This document shows positions 10,601 to 16,970 of a stretch of 34,680 nucleotides of DNA, in pieces. The stretch comes from Deltaproteobacteria bacterium (GTDB lineage: Bacteria > UBA10199 > SPLOWO2-01-44-7). Every line of letters begins with the position of its first letter. Within the stretch, counting starts at the first letter, position 1. The position numbers were made by a program, and so were the translations under genes. The notes under the pieces were generated by a model. That model was not told the DNA's origin. It saw only the letters and a program-made list of their open reading frames with translations, and did not search any database. The stretch is from NCBI GenBank assembly GCA_030688705.1, contig JAUYJH010000061.1:1-34680 (forward strand), in the 5' to 3' direction.

Positions 10601-10677
10601 ACATGGTCTCTATGTCTCTATTGTTCGCAAGTACTCTTCTTTTGGCCCTTCTGCGTCGATTCAAATATTCAAAATAA
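7615..10677 (+). CDS. Secreted beta-helix protein with thrombospondin type-3 repeats and a MYXO-CTERM-like tail
   Basis: GTG at 7615 with GGAGG at 7602-7606 is the supported start. Residues 1-22 form a signal peptide (hydrophobic LFLFSLILAG, then VWA-DH). Residues of about 25-260 resemble a right-handed parallel beta-helix (NxxIERxTI, GVVIRGAEAVLNKINGT). From about residue 400 to 980 the protein consists of Asp-rich calcium-binding type-3 repeats (DxDGDGxxDxxDNCPxxxNxxQxDxDxDGxGDACD). Seven DNCP units are readable, plus degenerate ones (VDPCP, SDLCP). The C-terminus is GSGCSLSGKGSW, a hydrophobic helix, then LRRFKYSK: a Cys motif, membrane helix and basic tail, as in MYXO-CTERM-type sorting signals. 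This suggests an outer-surface protein anchored after processing, possibly in adhesion. The repeat region is more GC-rich than the N-terminus and produces long spurious antisense frames. Confidence 0.85.
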   Translation: MSKYSITALFLFSLILAGSVWADHETGHCIVTSSSGNFEQGSFLTHLRNASCNKITFEVYRVSPLMSFPYLDGGKVIEGKNGIEIRYIQEGAAVFANGRLQTFHWANDDYKACLLRIIPLPPNNSTLGVTISNLTIINPYGEGICVRENGGKIIHQSKISNVIVRAKTIGINLARSDLNLIERSTLESVSGAGDSIGVVMERRANRIERGTITGFKNGVVIRGAEAVLNKINGTHFLKMTGEPVVFAEGDAYVPTDLWQAFSSGNQYHLTGLVSTLTRAVDLYKITTESGGTNYRYTSSFELGTLFPHSTNRDKTRFVIPLSTSQIDFSREKIAIMAKVALARFSSPLSKGYNQSTGLDGNAPVVGGTACANADWFWISFDRRPGGRRLDPYARSPYRGWEVDYDGDGIKNSCTQERCTDLRLGEDLNRDCRVQSNETDPTDPNSYFGAPVPADPNADRDGDRTRDTDDNCPTVANADQRDSDGDGIGDACQALRAGDPRCLSSRAHPQDADCDGVPNIVDNCPYHPNADQKDTDGDSVGDACDFDMDNDGLTNEEELAGCLDAAGQPDPNKVIGRDCTDPLKPDTDGDRVCDGPAWGFGGACIRPLDNCPLVSNGEQTDLDEDTLGDACDAAPQQWLGNVDSDGDGVSDETDNCPAIFNPSQADSDNDGVGDPCDSDDDNDGLDDATESGIFDPRLRMNINHRNHLNADIDRDGIVDGVDPCPNYPATGPANATCGGYPADDLDNDGVRGAADNCPNIPNKDRRDTDLDGQGDACDLDDDNDDGDEAECRDYLLAQNGAANIAARNGVNCTAADCGRTCDFDESANARLFPWDPNSDHRDGAIFQPADGLCDGAGTGYDRTGTRTRCAPSDLCPEYYNPQGTENSLCGPGLSFSESTGPDGDGDGVPDARDNCPSANNPDQSDINRNGVGDACDPDIDGDGIPNESDNCPVIFNRSQSDTDGDGLGDLCDPNPSSHVSTNVRGSGCSLSGKGSWDMVSMSLLFASTLLLALLRRFKYSK
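8821..10545 (+). repeat. Thrombospondin type-3 repeat coding array
   Basis: This part of the gene codes for the Asp-rich repeats. The DNA recurs in blocks such as GACGGCGACGG and GATAACTGCCC/GATAATTGCCC with irregular spacers. The repeats are diverged and variable in spacing rather than perfect tandem copies. They would bind calcium as in thrombospondin and in many bacterial surface proteins. Confidence 0.7.
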
Positions 10678-10705
10678 GTGCTTTGCCGCCCTGTGTAAAG
10701 AGTGT

Positions 10706-11623
10706 ATGATTCAGATCATGCAATCGGTAATAGATCAGTTTTTCCAACATCTTAAAGTCGAAAGACACGCTTCAGTACACACCCTGAAAAATTACGCTGG
10801 AGATCTAAGACAATTTTCCGTTTTTGTCGATTCACACTATCCCGATGTCTCCCGATCGGGCGACGACGGCTTGAGAAAAATCAATCCCAATCTGCTCCGT
10901 TCTTTCTTGTCGGAACTTTTCAAAGACCACGGGGCCACTTCGGTGGCCAGAAAGCTCTCCACGTTAAGATCTTTTTTTGATTTCGCCATGCGCCAACACG
11001 TGCTCGACAATAATCCGGCCAAGGCGGTTCGCTCCCCAAAAATTCCAAAAAAACTGCCGCAGTTTCTCACGCTGGATGAAGTCATGGCCCTTTTAGGGGC
11101 CCCAAAGGGGGATGGCTCTTTGACCATGCGGGACAAAGCCATTTTGGAACTCTTTTATGCCTCGGGGTTGCGGTTGAGTGAACTGGTCGCTCTCAACAGC
11201 GATCAGATCGATTTGGCCAACGGGATGGTGCGTATTTTGGGCAAGGGCAACAAAGAGCGGATGGTGCCTGTGGGCCAGAAGGCCATTGATGCCATAAAAA
11301 ATTATATGGAAGCGAGGGGAAATCTTTTGAACGGCAAGCCCGATCAAAAAGGGGTTTTTCTCAATAAATCGGGGAGCCGCATCTCGGCCAGGGCGGTGGA
11401 ACGGTTGATTGAAAAATATATCAAGCTGACCGGTATCCAGAAAAAAGTAACACCTCACGTTTTGCGCCATACTTTTGCAACCCATCTTCTGAACAACGGG
11501 GCCGATATGCGCGGCATTCAGGAACTGCTCGGTCACGCCAGTCTCTCCACCACCCAGCGCTACACCCATGTTGAGCTGGACAAACTGATGAAAGTGTACG
11601 ATAAGACCCACCCTAAGGCGTAA
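10706..11623 (+). CDS. xerC: Tyrosine recombinase XerC
   Basis: Site-specific recombinase that would resolve chromosome dimers at dif with XerD. From ATG 10706 it is 305 aa, normal for XerC/D. The N-terminal SAM-like domain (VERHASVHTLKNYAGDL) is followed by the catalytic domain: ASGLRLSEL carries the first Arg, HVLRHTFATHLL the His-x-x-Arg pair, LLGHASLSTTQRYTHV the second His and the Tyr nucleophile. The frame stays open back to 10505 inside the preceding gene, but homology begins at VIDQFFQHL, so 10706 (MIQIMQSV) or the ATG at 10718 is preferred. A weak AAAGAG lies at 10697-10702. It sits directly before hslVU, an order common in Deltaproteobacteria and Firmicutes. XerD cannot be excluded from sequence alone. 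Confidence 0.88.
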   Translation: MIQIMQSVIDQFFQHLKVERHASVHTLKNYAGDLRQFSVFVDSHYPDVSRSGDDGLRKINPNLLRSFLSELFKDHGATSVARKLSTLRSFFDFAMRQHVLDNNPAKAVRSPKIPKKLPQFLTLDEVMALLGAPKGDGSLTMRDKAILELFYASGLRLSELVALNSDQIDLANGMVRILGKGNKERMVPVGQKAIDAIKNYMEARGNLLNGKPDQKGVFLNKSGSRISARAVERLIEKYIKLTGIQKKVTPHVLRHTFATHLLNNGADMRGIQELLGHASLSTTQRYTHVELDKLMKVYDKTHPKA

Positions 11624-11762
11624 AACAAATTCGAAATACTAAATTCGAAATACTAAACAAATTCTAAATTACAAACTACAATGTTTCGAACTGTTTGAAA
11701 TTTGGAAAATTGGAATTTGTAGTTTGTTTAGAGTTTAGAATTTCGGATTTAGAATTTGGAGG
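11624..11762. repeat. AT-rich imperfect inverted repeat, copy A (TTTAGAATTTGG family)
   Basis: The left arm (about 11624-11684) is made of AAATTC(G/T)AAATACTAAAC-type units and the right arm (about 11692-11762) of their complements (GTTTGTTTAGAGTTTAGAATTT). The whole xerC-hslV gap can fold into a long hairpin. The left end abuts the xerC stop. The right end, GAATTTGGAGG, contains the Shine-Dalgarno sequence of hslV (GGAGG at 11758-11762). The same family recurs at 18100, 31787 and 33387. Origin (mobile repeat or terminator-like element) is unknown. Confidence 0.7.
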
Positions 11763-11769
11763 TTTATTG

Positions 11770-12300
11770 ATGTTTCACGCTACAACAATTCTTTGTGTTC
11801 GCAAAAACGGTGCCTTGGCCATAGGGGGTGACGGTCAGGTCAGTTTTTCCAATACGGTCCTCAAAAAAAAGGCAAACAAAATTCGGGTATTGGGAGAGGG
11901 AAAAGTCGTGGCCGGTTTTGCCGGTTCCACGGCCGATGCCTTCACCCTCTTTGAAAAATTCGAGGCCAAATTGGAGCAATATCGCGGCAATATCACCCGG
12001 GCCGCGGTGGAGTTGGCCAAAGACTGGCGCACCGACAGGGTTCTGCGGCGCCTTGAGGCCTTGTTGATTGTGGCCGACAAATCAAAAACATTCACCATTT
12101 CCGGCAACGGCGATGTGGTGGAACCGGATGAGGATATCGCCGCGGTCGGCTCCGGAGGCCCTTACGCCTTCGCGGCGGCCAAAGCCCTGATCAAAAATTC
12201 AAAACTTTCAGCCCGGGAAATTGTCGAACAATCGATGAAAATCGCGTCCGATATTTGCATATACACCAACGACCACCTGAATATAGAAGAACTCAAATAA
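11770..12300 (+). CDS. hslV: ATP-dependent protease subunit HslV
   Basis: Threonine peptidase that forms the double-hexamer proteolytic core of the HslVU complex in the cytoplasm. ATG 11770, seven bases after GGAGG, gives MFHATTILCVRKNGALAIGGDGQVS. Alignment with the usual mature N-terminus TTIVSVRRNG predicts cleavage after a four-residue propeptide, leaving Thr5 as nucleophile. Later conserved blocks are GGDGQVSFSNTVLK, VVAGFAGSTADAFTLFEKFE and AVGSGGPYAFAAAKAL. At 176 aa the length is typical. A longer open frame back to 11695 runs through the repeat element and is not credible as coding. The stop overlaps the hslU start (TAATG), indicating translational coupling. Confidence 0.95.
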   Translation: MFHATTILCVRKNGALAIGGDGQVSFSNTVLKKKANKIRVLGEGKVVAGFAGSTADAFTLFEKFEAKLEQYRGNITRAAVELAKDWRTDRVLRRLEALLIVADKSKTFTISGNGDVVEPDEDIAAVGSGGPYAFAAAKALIKNSKLSAREIVEQSMKIASDICIYTNDHLNIEELK

Positions 12301-13646
12301 TGGAATCGAACTTTACACCCCGCGAAATTGTTTCTGAATTGGATCGCTATATTATCGGGCAAGACGATGCCAAGAGGGCGGTGGCTATCGCGTTGCGCAA
12401 CCGCTGGCGGCGCCAGCAGGTGCCGGTTCCTCTCAAGGAAGAAATTCTCCCCAAAAATATTATTCTGATCGGCCCCACCGGTGTCGGCAAAACGGAAATT
12501 TCGCGAAGGCTCGCCAAGCTTGCCAAAGCCCCGTTTATCAAAGTTGAGGCGACCAAATATACCGAGGTCGGTTATGTCGGCAAAGATGTCGAATCGATCG
12601 TTCGTGAATTGACCGACCTTTCGGTAAAAATGGTCAAGGAAGAGGCGGCCCATCGGGTTCAGGTAAAAGCGCAGGAGGTGGCCGAAGAAAAACTGCTCGA
12701 TCTGTTGGTTCCCAAACCGTCAAAACGGGCGGAAGATATTTCAGAGACGGCCGATGGAACCCGTGAAAAAATGCGCCAGATGCTCCGCGCCGGAAAATTG
12801 AACGAGCGGTATGTGGAGCTTAAATCCGAGGGGCCCAAAGGGGTTTTTCCGATGATCGAGGTTGTGACGGGCGGCTCCATGGAAGAGATGGGGATGAATT
12901 TAAAGGATATGTTCAGCCAGATGATGCCGCAGGGGAGAGATCGGAAAAGAAAAATGAAGGTTCCGGAGGCGCTGGAACTTTTGGCGCAGGAAGAGGCGTA
13001 TAAACTGATCGATATGGATGAGGTGCTCAAAGAAGGCATTCACCGCGCCGAGCAGAGCGGGATTGTCTTTTTGGATGAAATCGACAAGGTGGCCGTCGGA
13101 AGAGAAGGGGGGCGCTACGGCCCCGATGTCTCCCGCGAAGGGGTTCAGCGCGATATTCTGCCGATTGTCGAGGGCTGTACGGTGATGACCAAACACGGCC
13201 TTGTCCGGACCGACCATATTCTTTTCATCGCGGCCGGGGCTTTTCATGCCTCCAAACCTTCCGATCTTATCCCGGAGTTGCAGGGGCGCTTTCCCATCCG
13301 CGTGGAACTGAAACCGCTGACCAAAGAAGATTTTTTCAAGATTTTAACCGAGCCGGCCAATTCACTCACCAAACAATATATCGCCCTGCTCGCGGCCGAA
13401 AAAATCAAGATCGATTTTACCGAAGACGCCCTGGCCGAAATCTGCAATATTGCCGTTTTGGTGAACGAACAGATGGAAGACATCGGCGCCCGGCGCCTCC
13501 ATACCCTCATGGAAAAACTGCTGGAAGAAATTTTGTTTGAAGCGCCGGAAAAGTCGGGCCAAAAGCTCAAAGTTGATCGGGACTACGTCCACCGCCGTCT
13601 GAACAGCATCGTGAAAGACCGAGATTTAAGCCGGTATATTTTATGA
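12300..13646 (+). CDS. hslU: ATP-dependent protease ATPase subunit HslU
   Basis: AAA+ unfoldase that feeds substrates to HslV. ATG 12300 shares its A with the hslV stop codon; 448 aa, the usual size. The N-terminus (FTPREIVSELDRYIIGQDDAKRAVAIALRNRWRR) is diagnostic. Walker A is GPTGVGKT (about residues 57-64) and the pore loop is GYVGKDVES. Between them and Walker B (GIVFLDEIDKVA, about residue 256) lies the intermediate domain. Sensor/arginine features include ELQGRFPIRVEL. The C-terminus DLSRYIL matches the tail that inserts into HslV. Expression must be coupled to hslV; no internal promoter was seen. Confidence 0.96.
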   Translation: MESNFTPREIVSELDRYIIGQDDAKRAVAIALRNRWRRQQVPVPLKEEILPKNIILIGPTGVGKTEISRRLAKLAKAPFIKVEATKYTEVGYVGKDVESIVRELTDLSVKMVKEEAAHRVQVKAQEVAEEKLLDLLVPKPSKRAEDISETADGTREKMRQMLRAGKLNERYVELKSEGPKGVFPMIEVVTGGSMEEMGMNLKDMFSQMMPQGRDRKRKMKVPEALELLAQEEAYKLIDMDEVLKEGIHRAEQSGIVFLDEIDKVAVGREGGRYGPDVSREGVQRDILPIVEGCTVMTKHGLVRTDHILFIAAGAFHASKPSDLIPELQGRFPIRVELKPLTKEDFFKILTEPANSLTKQYIALLAAEKIKIDFTEDALAEICNIAVLVNEQMEDIGARRLHTLMEKLLEEILFEAPEKSGQKLKVDRDYVHRRLNSIVKDRDLSRYIL

Positions 13647-13647
13647 C

Positions 13648-13674
13648 GTCATTCCGGCGAAAGCCGGAATCCAG
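13648..13674. repeat. Short REP-like hairpin (GTCATTCCGGC type)
   Basis: The 30-bp hslU-purA gap is filled by a hairpin with an 8-bp perfect stem, ATTCCGGC-GAAA-GCCGGAAT (13651-13670), preceded by GTC and followed by CCAG. It is the shortest of three GTCATTCC-type elements here (also 19241 and 31211). It leaves no good Shine-Dalgarno sequence for purA. Confidence 0.7.
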
Positions 13675-13676
13675 AT

Positions 13677-14963
13677 ATGTCAAACACTGTAATCATAGGC
13701 CTGCAATGGGGGGATGAAGGAAAGGGAAAAGTGGTCGACCTTCTCACTCCGGGGGCCGATGCGGTGGTCCGCTTTCAGGGGGGGAACAACGCCGGCCACA
13801 CGCTGGTGATCGACGGGCAAAAGAGAGTTTTGCACCTCGTTCCCTCCGGCGTTTTGCATGAAAAATGTCTCTGCATTGTGGGGGACGGCGTGGTGGTCGA
13901 TCCCAAAGTCCTCATCGACGAAATCGAGGGGTTGAAAAGCGCCGGCTTTTTGAAAAAACAGGCCCAACTCTGTATCAGCGAAAAATCTCATGTCATTTTT
14001 CCATATCATGTCCGCATCGACCAGCTGTGGGAGGAAAAACGGGGGACCAACGCCATCGGCACCACCGGCCGCGGGATAGGGCCCTGTTATGAAGACAAAA
14101 TCTCCCGCCGCGGCATTCGCATGGGCGACTTGGTCGATTCCAAGGCCTTGAAACGCCGCCTTGCGGAGGTCCTTCCGGAAAAAAATGAATATCTGGAAAA
14201 AGTTCTGGGGAACAAAACGCCTTTTTCAGAAAATGAAGTTTATGAACAATACAATACCTATGGCCGATATCTGAAACATTACTGCCAGGACACCAACGGC
14301 ATTTTGCAAAAACTGGTCGGCGAAAAGCGCTCCCTTCTTTTTGAAGGGGCTCAAGGGGTGGGGCTCGATCTCGATCACGGAACCTATCCCTTTGTCACCT
14401 CCAGCAGTACGGTTTCGGGCGGGGTGATGACCGGCGCCGGTGTTCCGCCGCGGGCCATAGACGAGGTGTTGGGTGTTGCCAAGGCTTATGCCACAAGGGT
14501 TGGGAGGGGCCCCTTTCCGACCGAGCTTCATGATGCCACGGGGGAACATCTGCAAAACAAGGGGGCGGAGTTTGGTTCCACCACAGGACGCAGGCGCCGT
14601 TGCGGCTGGATCGATCTTTTCTGGATGAAACACGCGGTTTGGCTGACGGGATGCACGCGGATGGCCATCACCAAGCTTGATGTCTTGTCGGGCCTTGAAA
14701 ATATAAAGGCGGCGGTCGGTTACCAATTGAACGGAAAAAAACTGACGGCCCCCCCGTCGCGGATCGAAGACTGGGAAAAGGCGGAGGCGGTTTATGAAAC
14801 ATTCTCCGGATGGTCCGAAAATCTGGAAAAAATCACCCGTTTTAGCGCTCTCCCCAAAGCCTGTCAGAGTTACCTTAAAGCCGTTGAAGATTTTGTCGGG
14901 GTGCCTATTTCCCTGATTTCCGTGGGGCCGGAGAGAAGCGCCCACTTTTATCGTGAAGCGTGA
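13677..14963 (+). CDS. purA: Adenylosuccinate synthetase PurA
   Basis: Joins IMP and aspartate using GTP, the first committed step to AMP. It is 428 aa, as usual. The N-terminal GLQWGDEGKGKVVDLL holds the catalytic Asp and P-loop. GGNNAGHTL supplies the catalytic His. GTTGRGIGPCYEDK is the IMP loop, and ARVGRGPFPTEL and EFGSTTGRRRRCGWID are also diagnostic. ATG 13677 directly follows the REP-like hairpin and has no evident ribosome site, so translation may be inefficient or depend on read-through from hslU. The downstream TetR gene starts within a few bases of its stop. purM and purN lie 9 kb away on the other strand. Confidence 0.95.
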   Translation: MSNTVIIGLQWGDEGKGKVVDLLTPGADAVVRFQGGNNAGHTLVIDGQKRVLHLVPSGVLHEKCLCIVGDGVVVDPKVLIDEIEGLKSAGFLKKQAQLCISEKSHVIFPYHVRIDQLWEEKRGTNAIGTTGRGIGPCYEDKISRRGIRMGDLVDSKALKRRLAEVLPEKNEYLEKVLGNKTPFSENEVYEQYNTYGRYLKHYCQDTNGILQKLVGEKRSLLFEGAQGVGLDLDHGTYPFVTSSSTVSGGVMTGAGVPPRAIDEVLGVAKAYATRVGRGPFPTELHDATGEHLQNKGAEFGSTTGRRRRCGWIDLFWMKHAVWLTGCTRMAITKLDVLSGLENIKAAVGYQLNGKKLTAPPSRIEDWEKAEAVYETFSGWSENLEKITRFSALPKACQSYLKAVEDFVGVPISLISVGPERSAHFYREA

Positions 14964-14968
14964 AAATT

Positions 14969-15616
14969 ATGGGAATTGTCGAGCGCAAAGAGCGGGAAAA
15001 AAAACAGCGCAAAGAGCAGATTCTGGAAGGGGCCAGAAGGCTTTTTCAGGAGCGGGGCTTTTTGAACGTAACGATGAGCGACATCGCCGAGATGGCAGAG
15101 CTCTCCATCGGCACCCTCTATCTTTATTTCAAAAACAAGGAAGATATTTACGCGGGGCTTGCCTGTCTGGGGTCTCAAAAATTCGACCAACTTTTGGACG
15201 AAGCGCTCCACCACAAGAAAAAACTCGCCCACAAAGATCTGGTCTCTTTCATTGAAAAATTCATGCGCATTTATGACGACTACGGTTGTTACTTCGATGT
15301 CCTGATGTTCAACTTCAAGGGGAAGGGGACGATCAACCTGTCCGACGGCTATGCCAATACCCTGCGTGAAATCACGCAGGGGTCGCTGGCCAAATCGGTA
15401 AAATATTTTTCGAGCCGTCTCCCAAAAAACCGCGCAGACAAGATGGAGGCTGCGCGTGCGGCGGCTTTTGTCGTCTGGGCCCTGCTTTTGGGGCTGACGC
15501 AAATTTTGAATGTCGGCCGCACAGAGGTATTCAGCGAAGACGATGTCCGCCGCGTGGTGAACAAGGCGGCCCATCTTTTGGGGAACGTCCCCCCTGAACT
15601 CTCTTTAAGTTCCTGA
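14969..15616 (+). CDS. TetR/AcrR-family transcriptional regulator
   Basis: About 215 aa. The N-terminal helix-turn-helix is typical: REKKQRKEQILEGARRLFQERGF, then VTMSDIAEMAELSIGTLYLYFKNKEDIYAGL. The C-terminal ligand/dimer domain (from about residue 60) is all-helical and not assignable to a ligand. ATG 14969 is preferred; a GTG at 14960 in the same frame overlaps the purA stop. It is the last gene before the sphingolipid cluster, and the 81-bp gap after it contains a palindrome next to a sigma70-like promoter. It may therefore repress spt, but that is inference from position. Confidence 0.88.
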   Translation: MGIVERKEREKKQRKEQILEGARRLFQERGFLNVTMSDIAEMAELSIGTLYLYFKNKEDIYAGLACLGSQKFDQLLDEALHHKKKLAHKDLVSFIEKFMRIYDDYGCYFDVLMFNFKGKGTINLSDGYANTLREITQGSLAKSVKYFSSRLPKNRADKMEAARAAAFVVWALLLGLTQILNVGRTEVFSEDDVRRVVNKAAHLLGNVPPELSLSS

Positions 15617-15638
15617 ACATCATTCAGAATAAAAATCA

Positions 15639-15654
15639 AATTCATTAATGATTT
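15639..15654. promoter_or_regulatory. Candidate TetR-type operator
   Basis: The perfect 10-bp palindrome TCATTAATGA (15642-15651) is flanked by further complementary bases (AA/TT) with one mismatched pair, giving 16 bp. It lies just upstream of the putative -35 box of spt and just downstream of a TetR gene, the usual geometry for a regulator and its target. The sequence is AT-rich, so chance occurrence is possible. Confidence 0.35.
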
Positions 15655-15658
15655 CAGC

Positions 15659-15687
15659 TTGATATCTGTGGTTGGGAGCCGTATTTT
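15659..15687 (+). promoter_or_regulatory. Candidate sigma70-type promoter for spt
   Basis: TTGATA (15659-15664), 17 bp, TATTTT (15682-15687). Transcription would start near 15694, only about four bases before the spt ATG at 15698. That would make the mRNA nearly leaderless and agrees with the lack of a well-spaced Shine-Dalgarno sequence. Confidence 0.4.
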
Positions 15688-15697
15688 ACCTTCCCAA

Positions 15698-16963
15698 ATG
15701 ACAGACATTTTCCAGAAATGTTTCGAATACGAAGAAGCCAAGTTCGTCAAAGCTTCGGGGCTTTATCCCTTTTTCAAACCGATCGACACCTCTTCGGGCT
15801 CCACGGTCACTTATGAAGGCCGCAAGGTGGTGATGATCGGCTCCAACAATTATCTGGGCCTGACCCACGACCCGTTCGTCAAAAAAAGGGCCAAAGAGGC
15901 GATCGAACGGTTCGGCACCGGGTGTACCGGATCCCGTTTTTTGAACGGCAACACGGTCTTGCATGATTTACTGGAAAAAAAATTGGCAAAACTCGTCGGC
16001 AAAGAAGAGGCCCTTGTTTTTGCCACCGGGTTTTTGACCAATTTGGGGAGCATTGCCTGTCTGGTGGGGGCGGAAGACACTATTTTTTCAGATGCCGAAA
16101 ACCATGCCTCGATTATTGAGGGGTGCCGGTTGAGCAAGGCAATAGTAGTCACATACCGCCACAATGATCCGTTTGATCTGCAAAAAAAGCTTTCGGACCT
16201 TCCTAAAAATACAGGGTCTCTTTTGGTAACCGACGGTGTTTTTTCGATGACCGGCGATATTGTCAATCTTCCTCAATTGATTTCCGTCAAAAAAATCTAC
16301 CCCAAACTGCGCCTGATGATCGACGATGCCCACGGGTTGGGCGTTTTGGGAAAAAGAGGGGAGGGAACGGCCGGACATTTTGGCCTGACGGAAGAGGTTG
16401 ATTTGATTATGGGGACTTTTTCCAAATCGTTTGCCTCGATCGGCGGTTTTTTGGCGGGGCCCTCCGACGTGATCGATTATGTCCGTCATAAAGCCCGCTC
16501 TTTCATGTTTTCCGCGGCCATGCCGCCGGCCTCCGCGGCAACGGTTTTGGCCTGTCTTGAATTGCTGGAAAAAAAGCCGGAACGCTTGGGGCGCCTGCGC
16601 GAAAACGTGACCTACATTACCCGGGGGTTTGAATCCATAGGCCTCTCCTTTATTCCATCGGAAACACCGATCGTATCCGTTTTTGTGGGGGATGAGGGGC
16701 AGGCCTTTCATTTGGTGAAAGATCTTTTTGAAAACGGCGTTTTTGCAACCCCCGTGGTTTATCCGGCGGTCCCCTTTGGGCAGGCGATCATCCGAACATC
16801 GTACATGGCGACCCACACCAAAAAAGAACTCGATTTTGTTCTGGGGGTTTTCAAAAAATTAAGCCCCAAATACGGCATCCTTAAAAACACTCTTGAAATA
16901 CCTGAAGAGATGACCCATCGTTCGCAAGGTTACAACTTCAAGGCCTTGGGCAAGAGACATTGA
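15698..16963 (+). CDS. spt: Serine palmitoyltransferase-like alpha-oxoamine synthase
   Basis: PLP enzyme predicted to condense serine with a long-chain acyl thioester to 3-ketosphinganine, the first step of sphingolipid synthesis. It is 421 aa from ATG 15698. Visible residues: His136 in AENHAS (stacks on PLP), Asp210 and His212 in IDDAHGLG, and the PLP lysine Lys243 in GTFSKSFASIGGF. That last motif is typical of bacterial serine palmitoyltransferases, whereas KBL and BioF have TLGKA-type sequences. TGCTGSRFLNGN is also conserved. The family includes BioF and KBL, so sequence alone is not proof. The two following genes match ceramide synthase and ceramide reductase of the Caulobacter-type pathway, which strengthens the call. 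No acyl-carrier-protein gene accompanies it. Confidence 0.82.
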   Translation: MTDIFQKCFEYEEAKFVKASGLYPFFKPIDTSSGSTVTYEGRKVVMIGSNNYLGLTHDPFVKKRAKEAIERFGTGCTGSRFLNGNTVLHDLLEKKLAKLVGKEEALVFATGFLTNLGSIACLVGAEDTIFSDAENHASIIEGCRLSKAIVVTYRHNDPFDLQKKLSDLPKNTGSLLVTDGVFSMTGDIVNLPQLISVKKIYPKLRLMIDDAHGLGVLGKRGEGTAGHFGLTEEVDLIMGTFSKSFASIGGFLAGPSDVIDYVRHKARSFMFSAAMPPASAATVLACLELLEKKPERLGRLRENVTYITRGFESIGLSFIPSETPIVSVFVGDEGQAFHLVKDLFENGVFATPVVYPAVPFGQAIIRTSYMATHTKKELDFVLGVFKKLSPKYGILKNTLEIPEEMTHRSQGYNFKALGKRH

Positions 16964-16970
16964 CCCCTTT

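Noticed and set aside
8893..10664. Several long antisense and alternative-frame ORFs across the type-3 repeat region
   Set aside because: The Asp-rich repeats use GAC/GGC/GAT codons, which leave the other frames stop-poor. The products are low-complexity, and the sense frame has a signal peptide and family motifs.
10505..10705. N-terminal extension of XerC overlapping the type-3 repeat gene
   Set aside because: It is out of frame with the real upstream gene and lacks homology; recombinase sequence begins after 10706.
11695..11769. N-terminal extension of HslV
   Set aside because: The extra codons are read from the AT-rich repeat. The GGAGG site and the HslV consensus place the start at 11770.
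15698..16963. 2-amino-3-ketobutyrate CoA ligase or 8-amino-7-oxononanoate synthase (BioF)
   Set aside because: The PLP-lysine motif GTFSKSFAS and the neighbouring GNAT and epimerase genes fit serine palmitoyltransferase better. No biotin or threonine genes are nearby.
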